Below are positions 18,764-29,769 of a stretch of DNA of 64,000 nucleotides, one piece after another. The position numbers were made by a program, and so were the translations under genes. Under the pieces are notes generated by a model that was given only the letters and a program-made list of their open reading frames with translations, made no database searches and had not been told where the DNA came from. The DNA is from UBA1926 sp002337215 (GTDB taxonomy: Bacteria > Planctomycetota > Phycisphaerae > Phycisphaerales > UBA1924): positions 1-64,000 of the forward strand of contig CAXBAF010000018.1 in NCBI GenBank assembly GCA_963973795.1, written 5' to 3'. Each line of letters starts with the position of its first letter. The stretch's first letter is position 1.

Positions 18764-18872
18764 ATGACCGGCTGGATCGGTGACGCGAGGGTTCGGCTCG
18801 CCGGGGACACCCTCTACCGACCCGGATGGGTCTCCACCTGATTCGTCATGTCTTGCTGCCGGTCGCGCGGGC

Positions 18873-18929
18873 TTCACGCTCGCCGCCTTCGGCAGTTCCC
18901 GGTGTCGCCGGCGAGCGTGAACGCCTGGT

Positions 18930-18931
<2 letters not shown>
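18873..18931. repeat. 13-bp inverted repeat at the 3' end of accC
   Basis: TTCACGCTCGCCG (18873-18885) is perfectly complementary to 18919-18931, with a 33-nt loop. The inner arm overlaps the accC stop codon on the minus strand. There is no T tract, so it is either a Rho-type or processing structure or a remnant repeat. Confidence 0.5.
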
Positions 18932-20288
<1,357 letters not shown>

Positions 20289-20372
20289 GCGGTAGCCTCG
20301 CGCGGCCCGTGCGAGCGAACGCGCGGGCGGATCGGAATGAAGTTGCGAGCGGTTGCGGTCCGTGCGGCCGCG

Positions 20373-20852
20373 TCAGCTCTGGCGGACCATGAACAGCGGC
20401 TGGCCGAACTCGACCGAGTCGCCGTTCTTCACGCAGACCCTCTCGATCGTGCCGCTGATCTCGGACTTGATCTCGTTGAAGACCTTCATCGCCTCGACGA
20501 TACAGACGACCGAACCGTCGGAGATCGATGACCCCGCGGACACGAACGCCGGGCTGTCGGGGTTCGCGGCCGAGTAGAACGTGCCGACCATGGGCGATTC
20601 GATCGCGACGAGCCCGTCGTCCGAGCCGCCCGCGGATCCGTCGGCCGATCCGCTTGATGAGGCGGGTGTGGACGCCGCGGCGGCGGGTGCCGCGACGGGC
20701 GCGGCCGCGTACGCCTGGGGGTAGACGAGCTCGGGGCCGTTGTTGCCCCGCCGGACGGTGACTTTCTCTTCCTGGTCGCGCAGGTCGAGTTCGGTCAGGT
20801 CGTTCTCGACCATGAGTTTGACGAGTTCCTTGAGTTTCCGAATATCGATCAT
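20373..20852 (-). CDS. accB: Acetyl-CoA carboxylase biotin carboxyl carrier protein
   Basis: A 159-aa carrier subunit. The N-terminal half (MIDIRKLKELVKLMVENDLTELDL) is the usual AccB lead. An Ala/Pro/Ser/Gly linker (about residues 50-85) follows, then the biotinyl domain with PMVGTFYSAANPDSPAFV and the biotin-attachment motif VEAMKVFNEI, where Val replaces the commoner Met after Lys. It lies between pepP (57 nt upstream) and accC, an arrangement found in many bacteria. Confidence 0.97.
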   Translation of the reverse strand: MIDIRKLKELVKLMVENDLTELDLRDQEEKVTVRRGNNGPELVYPQAYAAAPVAAPAAAASTPASSSGSADGSAGGSDDGLVAIESPMVGTFYSAANPDSPAFVSAGSSISDGSVVCIVEAMKVFNEIKSEISGTIERVCVKNGDSVEFGQPLFMVRQS

Positions 20853-20909
20853 GGTGTGTGCTCCTTCGCCGCGGCGTCCTCGGACACCCTCGGCGAGGTC
20901 GGTGTCAGA

Positions 20910-22064
20910 TCAGATCGTTGCCCACTCGATATCCTTGGGCAGTGTGCAGAGATTTCGCCGGCCGCGCGGGGTCACCGCGTAGTCGTCTTCGATGCGGACG
21001 CCGCCGATCCCGGGGAGGTAGATCCCCGGCTCGATCGTGACCACGTGCCCGGTGTCGAGCACGTCGTCGGATTGCGCACTCAGGCGCGGGTTCTCGTGGA
21101 CGTCCATCCCAAGGCCGTGCCCCAGACTGTGCGCGAACGCCTCGCCGTACCCGGCGTCGGTGATGACCTTCCGTGCGATCGCGTCGAGCTCGCGCCCCGT
21201 CACGCCCGGCTTGATCGCCGACGCGGCGGCTTCGTGCGCCTCGAGAACAACGCCGTAGACCTCGCGCATCTGCCGCGGCCAGCGTCCGAAGCCGAACGTG
21301 CGCGTCATGTCGCTGCGATAGCCCATGTGCGTTGCGCCCCAGTCGATCAGCAGCGTCGAGTTGCGTGCGATCGGCACGTCCGCCGGGCTGTAGTGGGGGT
21401 GCGACCCGTTCGCGCCCGCGGCGACGATCGTGCCGAACGCGGGGGTCGATGAGCCGCGGGTCTTCATCTGGTATTCGAGTTCGGCGGTGAACTCGAGTTC
21501 GGTCATGCCCGGCCGCAGATACTCCAACGCCGCGAGCAGGGCGTCCTGCTGGATGCGTGCCGCGGCGCGGATGTGCCTGATCTCGCTCTCGTCCTTTGCG
21601 ATCCGCAGATCGGCGACGAGGCCCGACGCGTGGCGGATCGACCGGACCGGAACTTTCTTCTTGCACGCTTCACGGAGGGCAGACTCGGCGCCGACCGTCA
21701 GGTGATCCGCCTGGAGCGCAACGCCGTCGAGCGAGCCCCGTTCGTGCAGTTCACCGAGCACCTCGGCGATCGCGCCCGACATCGTGCCCGAGCGCATCGT
21801 GATCTTCGCGATGGGTCTGAACGCGTCGAGCTCTTCTTCGTACCGCCGGTCGCTGATGATCGTCGGCTTCCCGGTGCCCACGACGAGCACGCTGTCGCCC
21901 CCAAGGAACCCGGTGAGGTAACCCACGTCCACCGGGTTGGTAATAACGGCGTGCCCAACACCGAGTTCCCGGAGCGTCACGCGGAGCCGTTTCATGCGGC
22001 CGCGCGCGGTGTCGTGAACACGCGCGAGGGCTTTCGGGATGGCGTTCTTTTTACGCTGTGCCAT
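20910..22064 (-). CDS. Xaa-Pro aminopeptidase-type M24 metallopeptidase
   Basis: A 384-aa two-domain protein. The creatinase-like N-terminal domain includes VGYLTGFLGGDSVLVVG. The pita-bread catalytic domain (from about 165) shows the metal ligands in LLIDWGATHMGYRSDMTRTF, HSLGHGLGMDVHE and TIEPGIYLPGIGGVRIEDD. ATG 22064 (MAQRKKNAIPKALA) is preferred over the longer frame, whose extension is Arg/Gly-rich and not family-like. It removes N-terminal residues preceding proline. It heads the accB-accC series, the place often taken by pepP/pepQ in other genomes. Confidence 0.92.
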   Translation of the reverse strand: MAQRKKNAIPKALARVHDTARGRMKRLRVTLRELGVGHAVITNPVDVGYLTGFLGGDSVLVVGTGKPTIISDRRYEEELDAFRPIAKITMRSGTMSGAIAEVLGELHERGSLDGVALQADHLTVGAESALREACKKKVPVRSIRHASGLVADLRIAKDESEIRHIRAAARIQQDALLAALEYLRPGMTELEFTAELEYQMKTRGSSTPAFGTIVAAGANGSHPHYSPADVPIARNSTLLIDWGATHMGYRSDMTRTFGFGRWPRQMREVYGVVLEAHEAAASAIKPGVTGRELDAIARKVITDAGYGEAFAHSLGHGLGMDVHENPRLSAQSDDVLDTGHVVTIEPGIYLPGIGGVRIEDDYAVTPRGRRNLCTLPKDIEWATI

Positions 22065-22130
22065 TGGCGTCCATGATAGGCGGTGACGCGTTCCGCCGCC
22101 TTGCTGTGCGCCCCACGGCACGCGCGCAGA

Positions 22131-22165
22131 AAGACGCCCCGGGGGTACGGAAACCACCGGGGCGT
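22131..22165 (-). terminator. Hairpin between the propeller gene and pepP
   Basis: ACGCCCCGG (22134-22142) pairs with CCGGGGCGT (22157-22165), with a 14-nt loop. Read on the minus strand it is followed by CTTTCTG, so it can end the transcript of the gene stopping at 22207. Confidence 0.6.
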
Positions 22166-22206
22166 TCTCTCCTCAGGTCAGATCGTTCGCACCGAGTGCG
22201 CCAAGA

Positions 22207-23169
22207 TCACTCGCAGCCGGCGGTGAACGAATCGACGAACAGCCCAACGTCGGCGAGATCAACGTCGTTGTCGCCGTCGAGGTCGGCGCCGAGTCGGCCT
22301 TCGATCGCGAGCATGATGAACGTCTGCACGTCGCCCAGATCGAGCACGCCCGTCAGGTCGAGATCCGCGGGGCAGGCATCGCCCACATCGACCGCGTGGA
22401 GCGACGCAACGGGCCGGCCGACATCGACCGAACGCAGCACCGCGCCCGTCTCGAGTTCCACCTCGAGCAGCTCGCCCGACGAGTCGGCGACGAGCACACG
22501 CCCGCCCACGAGCGTCGCGAGCCCGGTCGCGTCCGACCCGATGAAGTGATCCTGCGCGTAGATCCCGTTGAACTCGTCGTACCGGTAGATCTTCCCGTTT
22601 ATCGAGCCCAGCACGACGGTCAACCCCGAGAAGCTCATCGAGTTGATCGCGCCCCCGCACGCGGCGAAGAACTGGAAGTTGTTGTCCGGGAACGCGTCGG
22701 CGAGCGGGGCCCGTTCGGCGATCGTGTTCAGCCCGCCGTAGTACAGGTTGCCCCAGTGTGTGCCGAGACCCGTGACGCCCCCGAAGAAGGTCGTGACGCT
22801 GCTCTCGACCGCGCCGCTCTCCGGGTCGATCTTCTGGATCTCCCCGTCGGTGTCGGCGGCGTAGAGCCAGGTGCCGTCGGTCGAGACCGCAGCCGCGTCC
22901 ACGCTGGTCGAGAACCCGCCGACCGTCTGGGCCGTGTCGAGATCGACAACGGTGATCGTGCCGTTCGCGTCGCTGTAGTAGCCGCGACGCCCGATCGTCG
23001 TGAGCGCCCGCACGGGGGTGTCCGCCAGTGCGAGCGGCGACACGTTCCTGGAGTCGGTGTCGTACGCCAGGATGGCCCCGTCGGTTGTTCCAACGAGCAC
23101 GGTGTCCGCCGCGGCCAGCGAGACAAGGCCGGTGGAAAGAGCGAGCATGGTGATCAGATTGCGATGCAT
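22207..23169 (-). CDS. Secreted beta-propeller-like protein with GC-type dockerin-like C-terminus
   Basis: A 320-aa protein. The signal peptide is MHRNLITMLALSTGLVSLAA (ATG 23169, AGGAACAC upstream). The centre has repeated blades typical of PQQ/WD-like propellers (VLVGTTDGAILAYDTDS, TDGTWLYAADTDGEIQKIDPES, GGRVLVADSSGELLEVELETG). The end carries two EF-hand-like loops (CPADLDLTGVLDLGDVQTF and GADLDGDNDVDLADVGLF) closing FTAGCE. The C-terminus matches that of the FG-GAP protein at 4596-6068, so the two probably share a sorting or docking fate. Substrate unknown. Confidence 0.8.
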   Translation of the reverse strand: MHRNLITMLALSTGLVSLAAADTVLVGTTDGAILAYDTDSRNVSPLALADTPVRALTTIGRRGYYSDANGTITVVDLDTAQTVGGFSTSVDAAAVSTDGTWLYAADTDGEIQKIDPESGAVESSVTTFFGGVTGLGTHWGNLYYGGLNTIAERAPLADAFPDNNFQFFAACGGAINSMSFSGLTVVLGSINGKIYRYDEFNGIYAQDHFIGSDATGLATLVGGRVLVADSSGELLEVELETGAVLRSVDVGRPVASLHAVDVGDACPADLDLTGVLDLGDVQTFIMLAIEGRLGADLDGDNDVDLADVGLFVDSFTAGCE

Positions 23170-23380
23170 GGTGTGTTCCTTCTTCTCATCGAATAAGTCG
23201 GGTGATGGGGCGAGCCGGTTGGGCAAGGTCCTCGGCCGGGCGGGGATCCATCCCGGGCCAGCGATACCACCATCATGCGGCCCGATACCGCACCCTCAAC
23301 CCACCTTCTGAGAGGGCTTGACGCAGAACGGTCTGATCTCATGTCGTTCAGCCTGGCCGTGGGGCGCCACGGACACCGCG

Positions 23381-24202
23381 TCATTCACGGTCCGGCCGAT
23401 CCCCGTCCGGCCTGCACCGACCGATGAACCGCGCGAGCAACTCTGGCCGGCTCGAGGCGTCGAAGTGCCGGTACAGCTTCGTCGCATGCTCGTGCACCGT
23501 CGCTTTGCTCAGGCCGAGCTCGGCGGCGATCTCCTTCTCGCTCAGCCCTTCGAGCAGCAGCCCGAGCACCTCGCGTTGGCGCTTGGGGAGGTCACGCAGC
23601 CCCGGCTCCGCGCCCGACGCGAGCGCCCCGCCCATCAGCGCGGCGATCTGGTCGTGCAGCAGCGCGAGCAGCCGACGCTCACGCGGCGTGAACCCATCCT
23701 CGCCCACGGCCCGGTGGACCCAGAGCGTGCTGACCGTTCGGGTCCGCGGCACCTGGCGGATCGAGAAGATGTAATCGTCGATGCCGCAGGCGCGGTGGAC
23801 CTCGTTGAACGCGCGCGAGCGTTCCCAGACCGCCGGCCCGCCCCAGATCGCGTCCCGCGTCAGCGTCACGCCCCGCTCGCGCTCCGCGCCGAACATCCGC
23901 GTCACCACCGGGTACTCGGGCTTCTGCTCGGCAGGGCCCTTCGAGGCGTACTCCTGCCAGCGGCGTGCGGCCCGGTCGTCCTCCCAGCCGGTGCGGAAGA
24001 GCCCGACAGCCTCGTTGGGTTCGCCCGAGCCGAGCCCGGTGAGCTCCGAGGCGATGACGACTCGCGCGCACAAGAGCGAGCGCAGCCCCTCGTTGAGATG
24101 CTCGGGCCAGGCCGCCCGGTCGCTGCCCCGCTCCAGACATTCTCCGAGGATCACCGTGCATTTCATGATGTCCGCGGCGCGGACCCGACCGATTCGGCGC
24201 AT
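23381..24202 (-). CDS. LuxR/FixJ-type transcriptional regulator
   Basis: A 273-aa protein. The C-terminal 65 residues form a LuxR helix-turn-helix (LPKRQREVLGLLLEGLSEKEIAAELGLS followed by KATVHEHATKLYRHF). The N-terminal 200 residues match no receiver domain: no phospho-acceptor Asp pattern is seen. They may be a ligand-sensing or GAF-like module. ATG 24202 (MRRIGRVRAADIMKC) has GGGAG upstream; MKC 12 codons later is an alternative. It is divergent from glgP over about 120 nt and could regulate it, but nothing in the sequence proves this. Confidence 0.8.
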   Translation of the reverse strand: MRRIGRVRAADIMKCTVILGECLERGSDRAAWPEHLNEGLRSLLCARVVIASELTGLGSGEPNEAVGLFRTGWEDDRAARRWQEYASKGPAEQKPEYPVVTRMFGAERERGVTLTRDAIWGGPAVWERSRAFNEVHRACGIDDYIFSIRQVPRTRTVSTLWVHRAVGEDGFTPRERRLLALLHDQIAALMGGALASGAEPGLRDLPKRQREVLGLLLEGLSEKEIAAELGLSKATVHEHATKLYRHFDASSRPELLARFIGRCRPDGDRPDRE

Positions 24203-24321
24203 TTGTTGCTCCCGGGGACACCCTACCTGCACCGGTCCGGCTCGCCAAGCCGATCTATGGTGTTGCGGCGTCCGAGAATCGGACGTTGGCGCGAACCGTC
24301 GCGCAACCGAGGAGCCCACCA

Positions 24322-26043
24322 ATGACCCGCCTTGCCAACGACATCGCCTACCTGAGCCTTGAGATCGGGTTCGAGGCCGAGATCCCGACCTATTCCGGAG
24401 GGCTCGGCGTCCTCGCGGGCGACACGCTCAAGGCGGCCGCCGACGTGGGGCTGCCCTACGTGGGCGTCACGCTCCTTTACCGGGGCGGTTATTTCAGCCA
24501 GAAACTGGCACCCGACGGCGGGCAGACCCCCGAGCCACACCCCTGGAACCCCGAGGGCACGCTCCGCGCCATGAGCCCCCGCATCGTGGTCCCGCTCGAC
24601 GGACGCGAGGTCGTCATCAGGGCGTGGCGCCTCGACATCCACGGCGTCAACGGGCACATCGTGCCGGTGTACTACCTCGACAGTGACCTGCCGGAGAACG
24701 ACGCCGAGGCCCGCAAGCTCACCGACCGCCTCTACGACGGGGGGCCCGACCACCGCATCCGCCAGGAGGCGATCCTTGGCATCGGCGGTCGCCGCATCCT
24801 CCGCGCCATCGGGCACGACGTGAAGACGCTCCATATGAACGAGGGGCACGCGTCGTTCCTCTGCATCGAGCTGCTCAGCGAATACTTTGCACGCGTCCGC
24901 GAGCAGACGGGCCAGGACGCCAAGCTCGACGCCGCGGCGGTCGCGCACGTGCGTCACAAGTGCGTCTTCACGACCCACACCCCCGTCGAGGCGGGGCACG
25001 ATCGGTTCGGGATCGACAGTGTGCGCACGATCGTGGGCGATCACCCGCTGTTCGACCGCCCCGATCTGTATGGCGAGCCGGGGATTCTCAACACGACGCG
25101 TCTCGCGATGAACTTCTCCAAGTTCTGCAACGCCGTCGCTCGCAAGCACGGCGAGATCAGCCGGAAGATGTTCCCGGGATACCCGATCCGTTCGATCACC
25201 AACGGCGTGCACGCGACGAGTTGGGCGAGCCCCCGCCTCCGGGAACTTTTTGACGAGCACATGCCCCTCTGGCGACAGGACAACCACGACCTCCGGCTCG
25301 CCCACGCGATCCCCGGCAAGGACCTCTGGCGCGCGCACACCGAGGCGAAGGCCGAGATGCTCGGGAAGGTCACCGAGCGGACGGGCGTCGCCTTCGACCC
25401 CGAGGCGCTCACGATCGTCTTCTCACGCCGGATGACGGACTACAAGCGCCCGGCATTGATCTTCGCCGACATCGCTCGGCTCAAGCGGATCGCGAAGAAC
25501 GTGGGGCCCATCCAGTTCATCTTCGCGGGCAAGGCCCATCCCCACGACGGGCGAGGGCAGGACATCATCCGCAGCATTCACCGCGCCGCGAAGGAGTTGG
25601 AGGGGACCGTCCCCGTTGCGTTCTACCCCGACTACGACATCGCGATCACGCGGCACCTGGTCGCGGGGGCGGACGTCTGGCTCAACAACCCGCGCCCGCC
25701 CCTCGAGGCGAGCGGGACGAGCGGCATGAAGGCCGCGCTCAACGGGGTGCCCAGCCTCTCGACCCTCGACGGCTGGTGGATCGAGGGGTGCGTGCCCGGC
25801 GAGACGGGTTGGGTCATCGGCGATGAACGCGAGGCACCCGAGAAGGGCCCGCTGCTCGACGAGTACGACGTCGCGCACGCCGAGTCGATGTATCAATCGA
25901 TCGAGAAGACGATACTGCCGCTCTTCCGCCGGGACCGCGAGGGGTGGATCCGCGTGATGAAGAACGCGATCGCGCTGAACGGGTCGTACTTCACGACGCA
26001 GCGGATGGTGAGCGAGTACGCGCTGCGGGCGTATACGGCGTAA
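24322..26043 (+). CDS. glgP: Alpha-glucan (glycogen) phosphorylase, short form
   Basis: A 573-aa GT35 enzyme of the short bacterial type. It releases glucose-1-phosphate from glycogen or maltodextrin using PLP. The start MTRLANDIAYLSLEIGFEAE (ATG 24322, GAGGAG upstream) is the normal N-terminus. Motifs are EIPTYSGGLGVLAGDTLKAA, HMNEGHASFL, the nucleotide-sugar-like segment FSRRMTDYKRPALIF and the PLP region EASGTSGMKAALNGVPSLS. It stands alone; no other glycogen gene is adjacent. It ends just before a heptamer repeat. Confidence 0.93.
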   Translation: MTRLANDIAYLSLEIGFEAEIPTYSGGLGVLAGDTLKAAADVGLPYVGVTLLYRGGYFSQKLAPDGGQTPEPHPWNPEGTLRAMSPRIVVPLDGREVVIRAWRLDIHGVNGHIVPVYYLDSDLPENDAEARKLTDRLYDGGPDHRIRQEAILGIGGRRILRAIGHDVKTLHMNEGHASFLCIELLSEYFARVREQTGQDAKLDAAAVAHVRHKCVFTTHTPVEAGHDRFGIDSVRTIVGDHPLFDRPDLYGEPGILNTTRLAMNFSKFCNAVARKHGEISRKMFPGYPIRSITNGVHATSWASPRLRELFDEHMPLWRQDNHDLRLAHAIPGKDLWRAHTEAKAEMLGKVTERTGVAFDPEALTIVFSRRMTDYKRPALIFADIARLKRIAKNVGPIQFIFAGKAHPHDGRGQDIIRSIHRAAKELEGTVPVAFYPDYDIAITRHLVAGADVWLNNPRPPLEASGTSGMKAALNGVPSLSTLDGWWIEGCVPGETGWVIGDEREAPEKGPLLDEYDVAHAESMYQSIEKTILPLFRRDREGWIRVMKNAIALNGSYFTTQRMVSEYALRAYTA

Positions 26044-26050
26044 CGATCAC

Positions 26051-26092
26051 GAGGCACGAGGCACGAGGCACGAGGCACGAGGCACGAGGCAC
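26051..26092. repeat. Heptamer tandem repeat (GAGGCAC)x6
   Basis: Six perfect head-to-tail copies of GAGGCAC (42 bp) in the 65-bp gap between the convergent stops of glgP and the next minus-strand gene. It is non-coding and a candidate slippage-prone locus. Confidence 0.95.
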
Positions 26093-26108
26093 GCCGTCGA
26101 ATCGCCTG

Positions 26109-26903
26109 TTACCGCAGGCGCCTGGCCGTTTCTTCGAGCATCGGGATGCCCAGCTCGAGGTTCTCGAACGACTCGCCCAGGTTGCCGTCGGCGGCCGCGG
26201 ACCACGCGCGGTTGATCTTGCGCTCCGCACCCGCGAAGGCGTCCATGACGTTCGCGTACTTGCCGAGCCCGCCCCGGGCGACCATCACCTCACGGCCCTC
26301 GGGGAACGCGGCGAGGTGGGTCTGCTGCAACTCGCCCACGCGGTCGATGATCTCGGCCATCCGCGCCTTGTCGGAGTGCATCGCGAGCACCGAGGCGCGG
26401 ACGCTCTTGAGTTCCGCGATCGCGTGGGCCAGCGAATCGACCGGATCGGCGGCGCCCTTCTTGAGCGCCCCGCCCTTCGAGAGCGCCCGTTGCCCCAGCC
26501 CGCAGAGCGTGAGCAGCACGACGGACCCGATGAAGTAGAACCGGTGCGACCAGCGGGCGAAGGCGAACTCGCCGACGTGGACGCGTTTGACGAGCGGCTC
26601 GTTGTCGCCCTGCTCGGCCGACATCGCCTCGATGACCGCGGGTGTGAGCTCGGTGCCGGCGGGCCACTGCGCGGCCTCGCCCCCGTCCTTGGGCACCATG
26701 GGGCCCGCGGGGCTCCTGAGCACGAGGTAGCCGGTCGGTCCGGACTTGCCGTTGTTGGGATCGTCGTCGCCGACGAGCGCGGCGTCCCGGCTCTTGTAGA
26801 GCTCGGGGTCGCCCAGCGTGGTCGGCACGAAGTAGGCCGTCACCGCGCTGATCGCGCCGACGCCGACACAGATCCAGATCACCAGTCCAAGCAGCGATTT
26901 CAT
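26109..26903 (-). CDS. Membrane protein linked to the OPT transporter, function unknown
   Basis: A 264-aa protein. The first helix (about residues 5-25) is followed by an exported segment of about 95 residues rich in Gly/Pro (GPTGYLVLRSPAGPMVPKDG). A second helix (FYFIGSVVLLTLCGLG, about 122-138) leads to a helical cytoplasmic C-terminus with HxxK-type repeats (IAELKSVRASVLAMHSDKAR). I do not recognise the family. It lies 80 nt downstream of the OPT transporter on the same strand and is probably co-transcribed, which suggests an accessory role. Confidence 0.65.
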   Translation of the reverse strand: MKSLLGLVIWICVGVGAISAVTAYFVPTTLGDPELYKSRDAALVGDDDPNNGKSGPTGYLVLRSPAGPMVPKDGGEAAQWPAGTELTPAVIEAMSAEQGDNEPLVKRVHVGEFAFARWSHRFYFIGSVVLLTLCGLGQRALSKGGALKKGAADPVDSLAHAIAELKSVRASVLAMHSDKARMAEIIDRVGELQQTHLAAFPEGREVMVARGGLGKYANVMDAFAGAERKINRAWSAAADGNLGESFENLELGIPMLEETARRLR

Positions 26904-26983
26904 CGCGTGTTCTCCGTCGAATCAGTCCGCCGGGGGCGGCGGTGTGGGGCCCCCGGTGAATCGCCCGTGCGATCAGACCAGGA

Positions 26984-29584
26984 TCAGCTCATGGAGAGCT
27001 GGACAATGTTGATGATCAGCGCGGGCACGGCTTCGCCCACGATCAGCCCCGCCGCGAGCGGCACGCCCCATTCCTCGGTGAACCGCCGGCCCTTGGTCAT
27101 CGTGGTGAACATGCTCAGCACGCACCCCACGCCGTAGGTCGCGATGTAGATGAACGGCAGGTAGACCGAGAGGCCCACGAGCACGCCGAGCCCGGCGAAC
27201 CCGCCCAGCCCCAGCAGCACACCCATCAGCCCGCCCATGCCGTAGAACGCGTAGGGCAGGTCCCCGCCCTGCACGCCCACGATGACGCTCTTGAGCGCGT
27301 CGGCCTGGGCGGCCGGCACCTCGACGGAGCCGAACTCGTTGGTCTGGGCGATGAGCAGCACCGTGAGCATGCTGATCGCGGGGCCCAGCCCCACGACGAA
27401 CAGCTCGATCGTCTGCTGCTTGATGGGTTTGGAGCCGACGAGGTATCCCGTCTTGAGGTCGCCCATCATGTCCGCGGCGAGCGTGATGGCGGTGCACAGC
27501 GCGACCCCCAGCAGCACCGACGCGAGCACCTGCCCCGTGCCTGCTAACAACATCACGAGCACGACGGTCACCAGCGCGAGACCCGAGATCGGGCTCCAGT
27601 CGGTCATCCCCGTGCACTGCGCGATGATGACCCCGGCGAACCAGATCCAGATCGCGCCGACAACGGCGATGATCGCGGCGCTCATCCAGTGGGGGAGCGA
27701 TTCGAGCCAGCCACGCTTGATGCCGAAGTCGGCGATGACCTCGGCCTTCTCGGCATCGGACCATTCCATGAACGTCTCGCGGGCCGCCTCGCTCGCGAAG
27801 CCGAGCTGCTGACCCATGACGGCGATCGTCTCGACCTCGGGATCCACCTCGACCTCGCGGTACGGCTCGGTGACCGGGCAGTACGAGTTGATCGGGCGAT
27901 CGGTCATCAGGAAGGCCGCGAGGAAGAGCATCGCGATGCCGCCGATGGCGATGAAGACGATCGGGGCGAGGCCCATCTCGTCGCGGGAGCCCTTGGGCAT
28001 TCCGGTGCCGCCGCCGCCCCCGCCGCCGCCGCCGGCGATGGACTTGAACGCGGCAAGGATCGCCGGGAGCGCCGCGACGACGCCCATCATCGCGCCGCCC
28101 AGGAGCATGCCGATACCGATGGGCTTGCCGATCTCGGTTCGCGCCCAATTCGCGAGGTTGCCCGGATGGACGTCGGTGGGCAGCCAGCCCAGGTTGTACG
28201 ACACCGGGTTGACGACGCAGTAGGCGAGGATGCCGCCCACCAGCACCATCAGGCCCGGCTTGCCGGTGATGTAGCCGGCGCCGAGCGAGAGCGGGGTGAT
28301 CGCGAAGATCAACGCGTACTGACCAGGGATGCCCAGGATCCGCCCGATGTCGATCGCGTGATCGGTGACCGCGAGGTCGGGTCGGTTGTCGCCGTCGTGA
28401 TCGACGGCGGGCTTGAGCGTGTCCGAGTTCTCGGGGTAGTCGGCGGGCAGGCGGATGTTGAAATCCTGGTAGCCGAAGATCGGATCGTTCGGCCAGCCGT
28501 ACCCCGTCTTCTTGATCGAGGCCCACCCAGGAGCAGCCTCCGCGCCCTCCGGGACGATCCCGGCGGTGATCCGATAGACCTGCAGCAGCAGATCGTCGCT
28601 GTGCCCCTGCCCCGGGTTCGCTTCGATCGTCGCGTCGATCGCGGTGAGCCTGGCGAGCAGGTCCTCGCGCGTCGCCTCGTTCTCTTCAGTGAGCGTGGAG
28701 ATCTCACCAACGAGGGTCTTGCGTTGCTGGAGCGCCTCGCCCCGGGCGACGAGCGACTCGGGCGCGGCTTCCTGCTGGACCCATCGCGACATCTCTACCG
28801 CGAGTGCGGCCTCGGCGGGCCCGACCCGGCCCTGCTCGATCAGCACCCCGAGCGCAGACTCGGGATCGACCGTCCCGTCGACGACGGTGTTCTCATCGAT
28901 CGCAACGGGGTTGGGGATGTTGGGCAAAGCCGCGGGGATGTAGATCGCTGCCCCGATCAGGATGCCCACGAGCAGCACGATGAACTTGGTGACACCCGCG
29001 CCGGGACTCTTGAGAATCGTGGAGACGCCGACAGCGCTGGGGAACCGCAGGCGATCGATGTCGATCATCTGCTTGCGGAGAGGGATGATGAAGACGCAGC
29101 CCATGATCGCGCCCGCGATGGACGCGAGGGTGAGCAGCCAGAAGTTGGCGTCCGACCAGGTGAGCGTGAACCCGAGCAGGATGAGCACCGGGACGGTGAA
29201 GATCACGCCCGAGTTGGAGGTGTTCACCGCGCTGGCGACGGTCTGCACGATGTTGGTCTCGACGATCGTGCCGCGTCGCAGGATCTTGAGGATCCCGAAC
29301 CCGAGCACCGCCGCGATCGCCGAACCGCCGATCGTGAACCCGATCTTCAGACCGGCGTAGGTGATCGAGGCGTTCATCACGATGCCGATGAGCACGCCCA
29401 CCACGACGGCGAGCAGCGTGACCTCGCGGTACCCGGGGTTGGTGGGCATCGGGTGCCCTCCCTCCGGGGTATTCGGGTTCTGGGCATCACCCTCGAGCGG
29501 GATCGTGGCGCTCGGGTCCCCCGGCGCAGCGGCTCGCGGGCCGTCGGTGCCGAGTCCGGGTCGTTCAGAAGGCGTCTCTGACAT
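26984..29584 (-). CDS. OPT family transporter
   Basis: An 866-aa polytopic protein of the oligopeptide transporter superfamily. The first helices (EVTLLAVVVGVLIGIVMNAS) and GLKIGFTIGGSAIAAVLGFG are typical, as is the INAPHAT-free bacterial form with many Gly-rich helices up to the C-terminus. An extracellular loop of about 200 residues (about 205-400) and a Gly-run GGGGGGGGGTG near 525 are visible. The start is ATG 29584 (MSETPSERPG) with AGGAGCG upstream; an out-of-frame ATG overlaps 4 nt before it. The substrate is probably an oligopeptide or a metal chelate; the sequence does not decide. Confidence 0.88.
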   Translation of the reverse strand: MSETPSERPGLGTDGPRAAAPGDPSATIPLEGDAQNPNTPEGGHPMPTNPGYREVTLLAVVVGVLIGIVMNASITYAGLKIGFTIGGSAIAAVLGFGILKILRRGTIVETNIVQTVASAVNTSNSGVIFTVPVLILLGFTLTWSDANFWLLTLASIAGAIMGCVFIIPLRKQMIDIDRLRFPSAVGVSTILKSPGAGVTKFIVLLVGILIGAAIYIPAALPNIPNPVAIDENTVVDGTVDPESALGVLIEQGRVGPAEAALAVEMSRWVQQEAAPESLVARGEALQQRKTLVGEISTLTEENEATREDLLARLTAIDATIEANPGQGHSDDLLLQVYRITAGIVPEGAEAAPGWASIKKTGYGWPNDPIFGYQDFNIRLPADYPENSDTLKPAVDHDGDNRPDLAVTDHAIDIGRILGIPGQYALIFAITPLSLGAGYITGKPGLMVLVGGILAYCVVNPVSYNLGWLPTDVHPGNLANWARTEIGKPIGIGMLLGGAMMGVVAALPAILAAFKSIAGGGGGGGGGTGMPKGSRDEMGLAPIVFIAIGGIAMLFLAAFLMTDRPINSYCPVTEPYREVEVDPEVETIAVMGQQLGFASEAARETFMEWSDAEKAEVIADFGIKRGWLESLPHWMSAAIIAVVGAIWIWFAGVIIAQCTGMTDWSPISGLALVTVVLVMLLAGTGQVLASVLLGVALCTAITLAADMMGDLKTGYLVGSKPIKQQTIELFVVGLGPAISMLTVLLIAQTNEFGSVEVPAAQADALKSVIVGVQGGDLPYAFYGMGGLMGVLLGLGGFAGLGVLVGLSVYLPFIYIATYGVGCVLSMFTTMTKGRRFTEEWGVPLAAGLIVGEAVPALIINIVQLSMS

Positions 29585-29708
29585 ACATCGCTCCTGCGAA
29601 GACAACGCCCGGCACGGCTCAAACCGGGGCCGGGCGAGACGGGAACAGCCTACACGATCCGCCCGCGTGTGTGCGCACGGGTCGTTCATAGATCATCAAA
29701 CCGCGCAC

Positions 29709-29735
29709 GAAAAAGGGCGCTCACGCGGAGCGCCC
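29709..29735 (-). terminator. Intrinsic terminator after rpmH
   Basis: On the minus strand GGGCGCTC, loop CGCGT, GAGCGCCC, then TTTTTCG; it lies 35 nt past the rpmH stop. Confidence 0.85.
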
Positions 29736-29769
29736 CATATTCATTCAAAAGAGTCTCTCGCGGACGCGA

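Noticed and set aside
27689..29581. 630-codon plus-strand frame opposite the OPT transporter
   Set aside because: Charged Arg/Asp/Gly-rich shadow; the minus strand has a coherent set of membrane helices.
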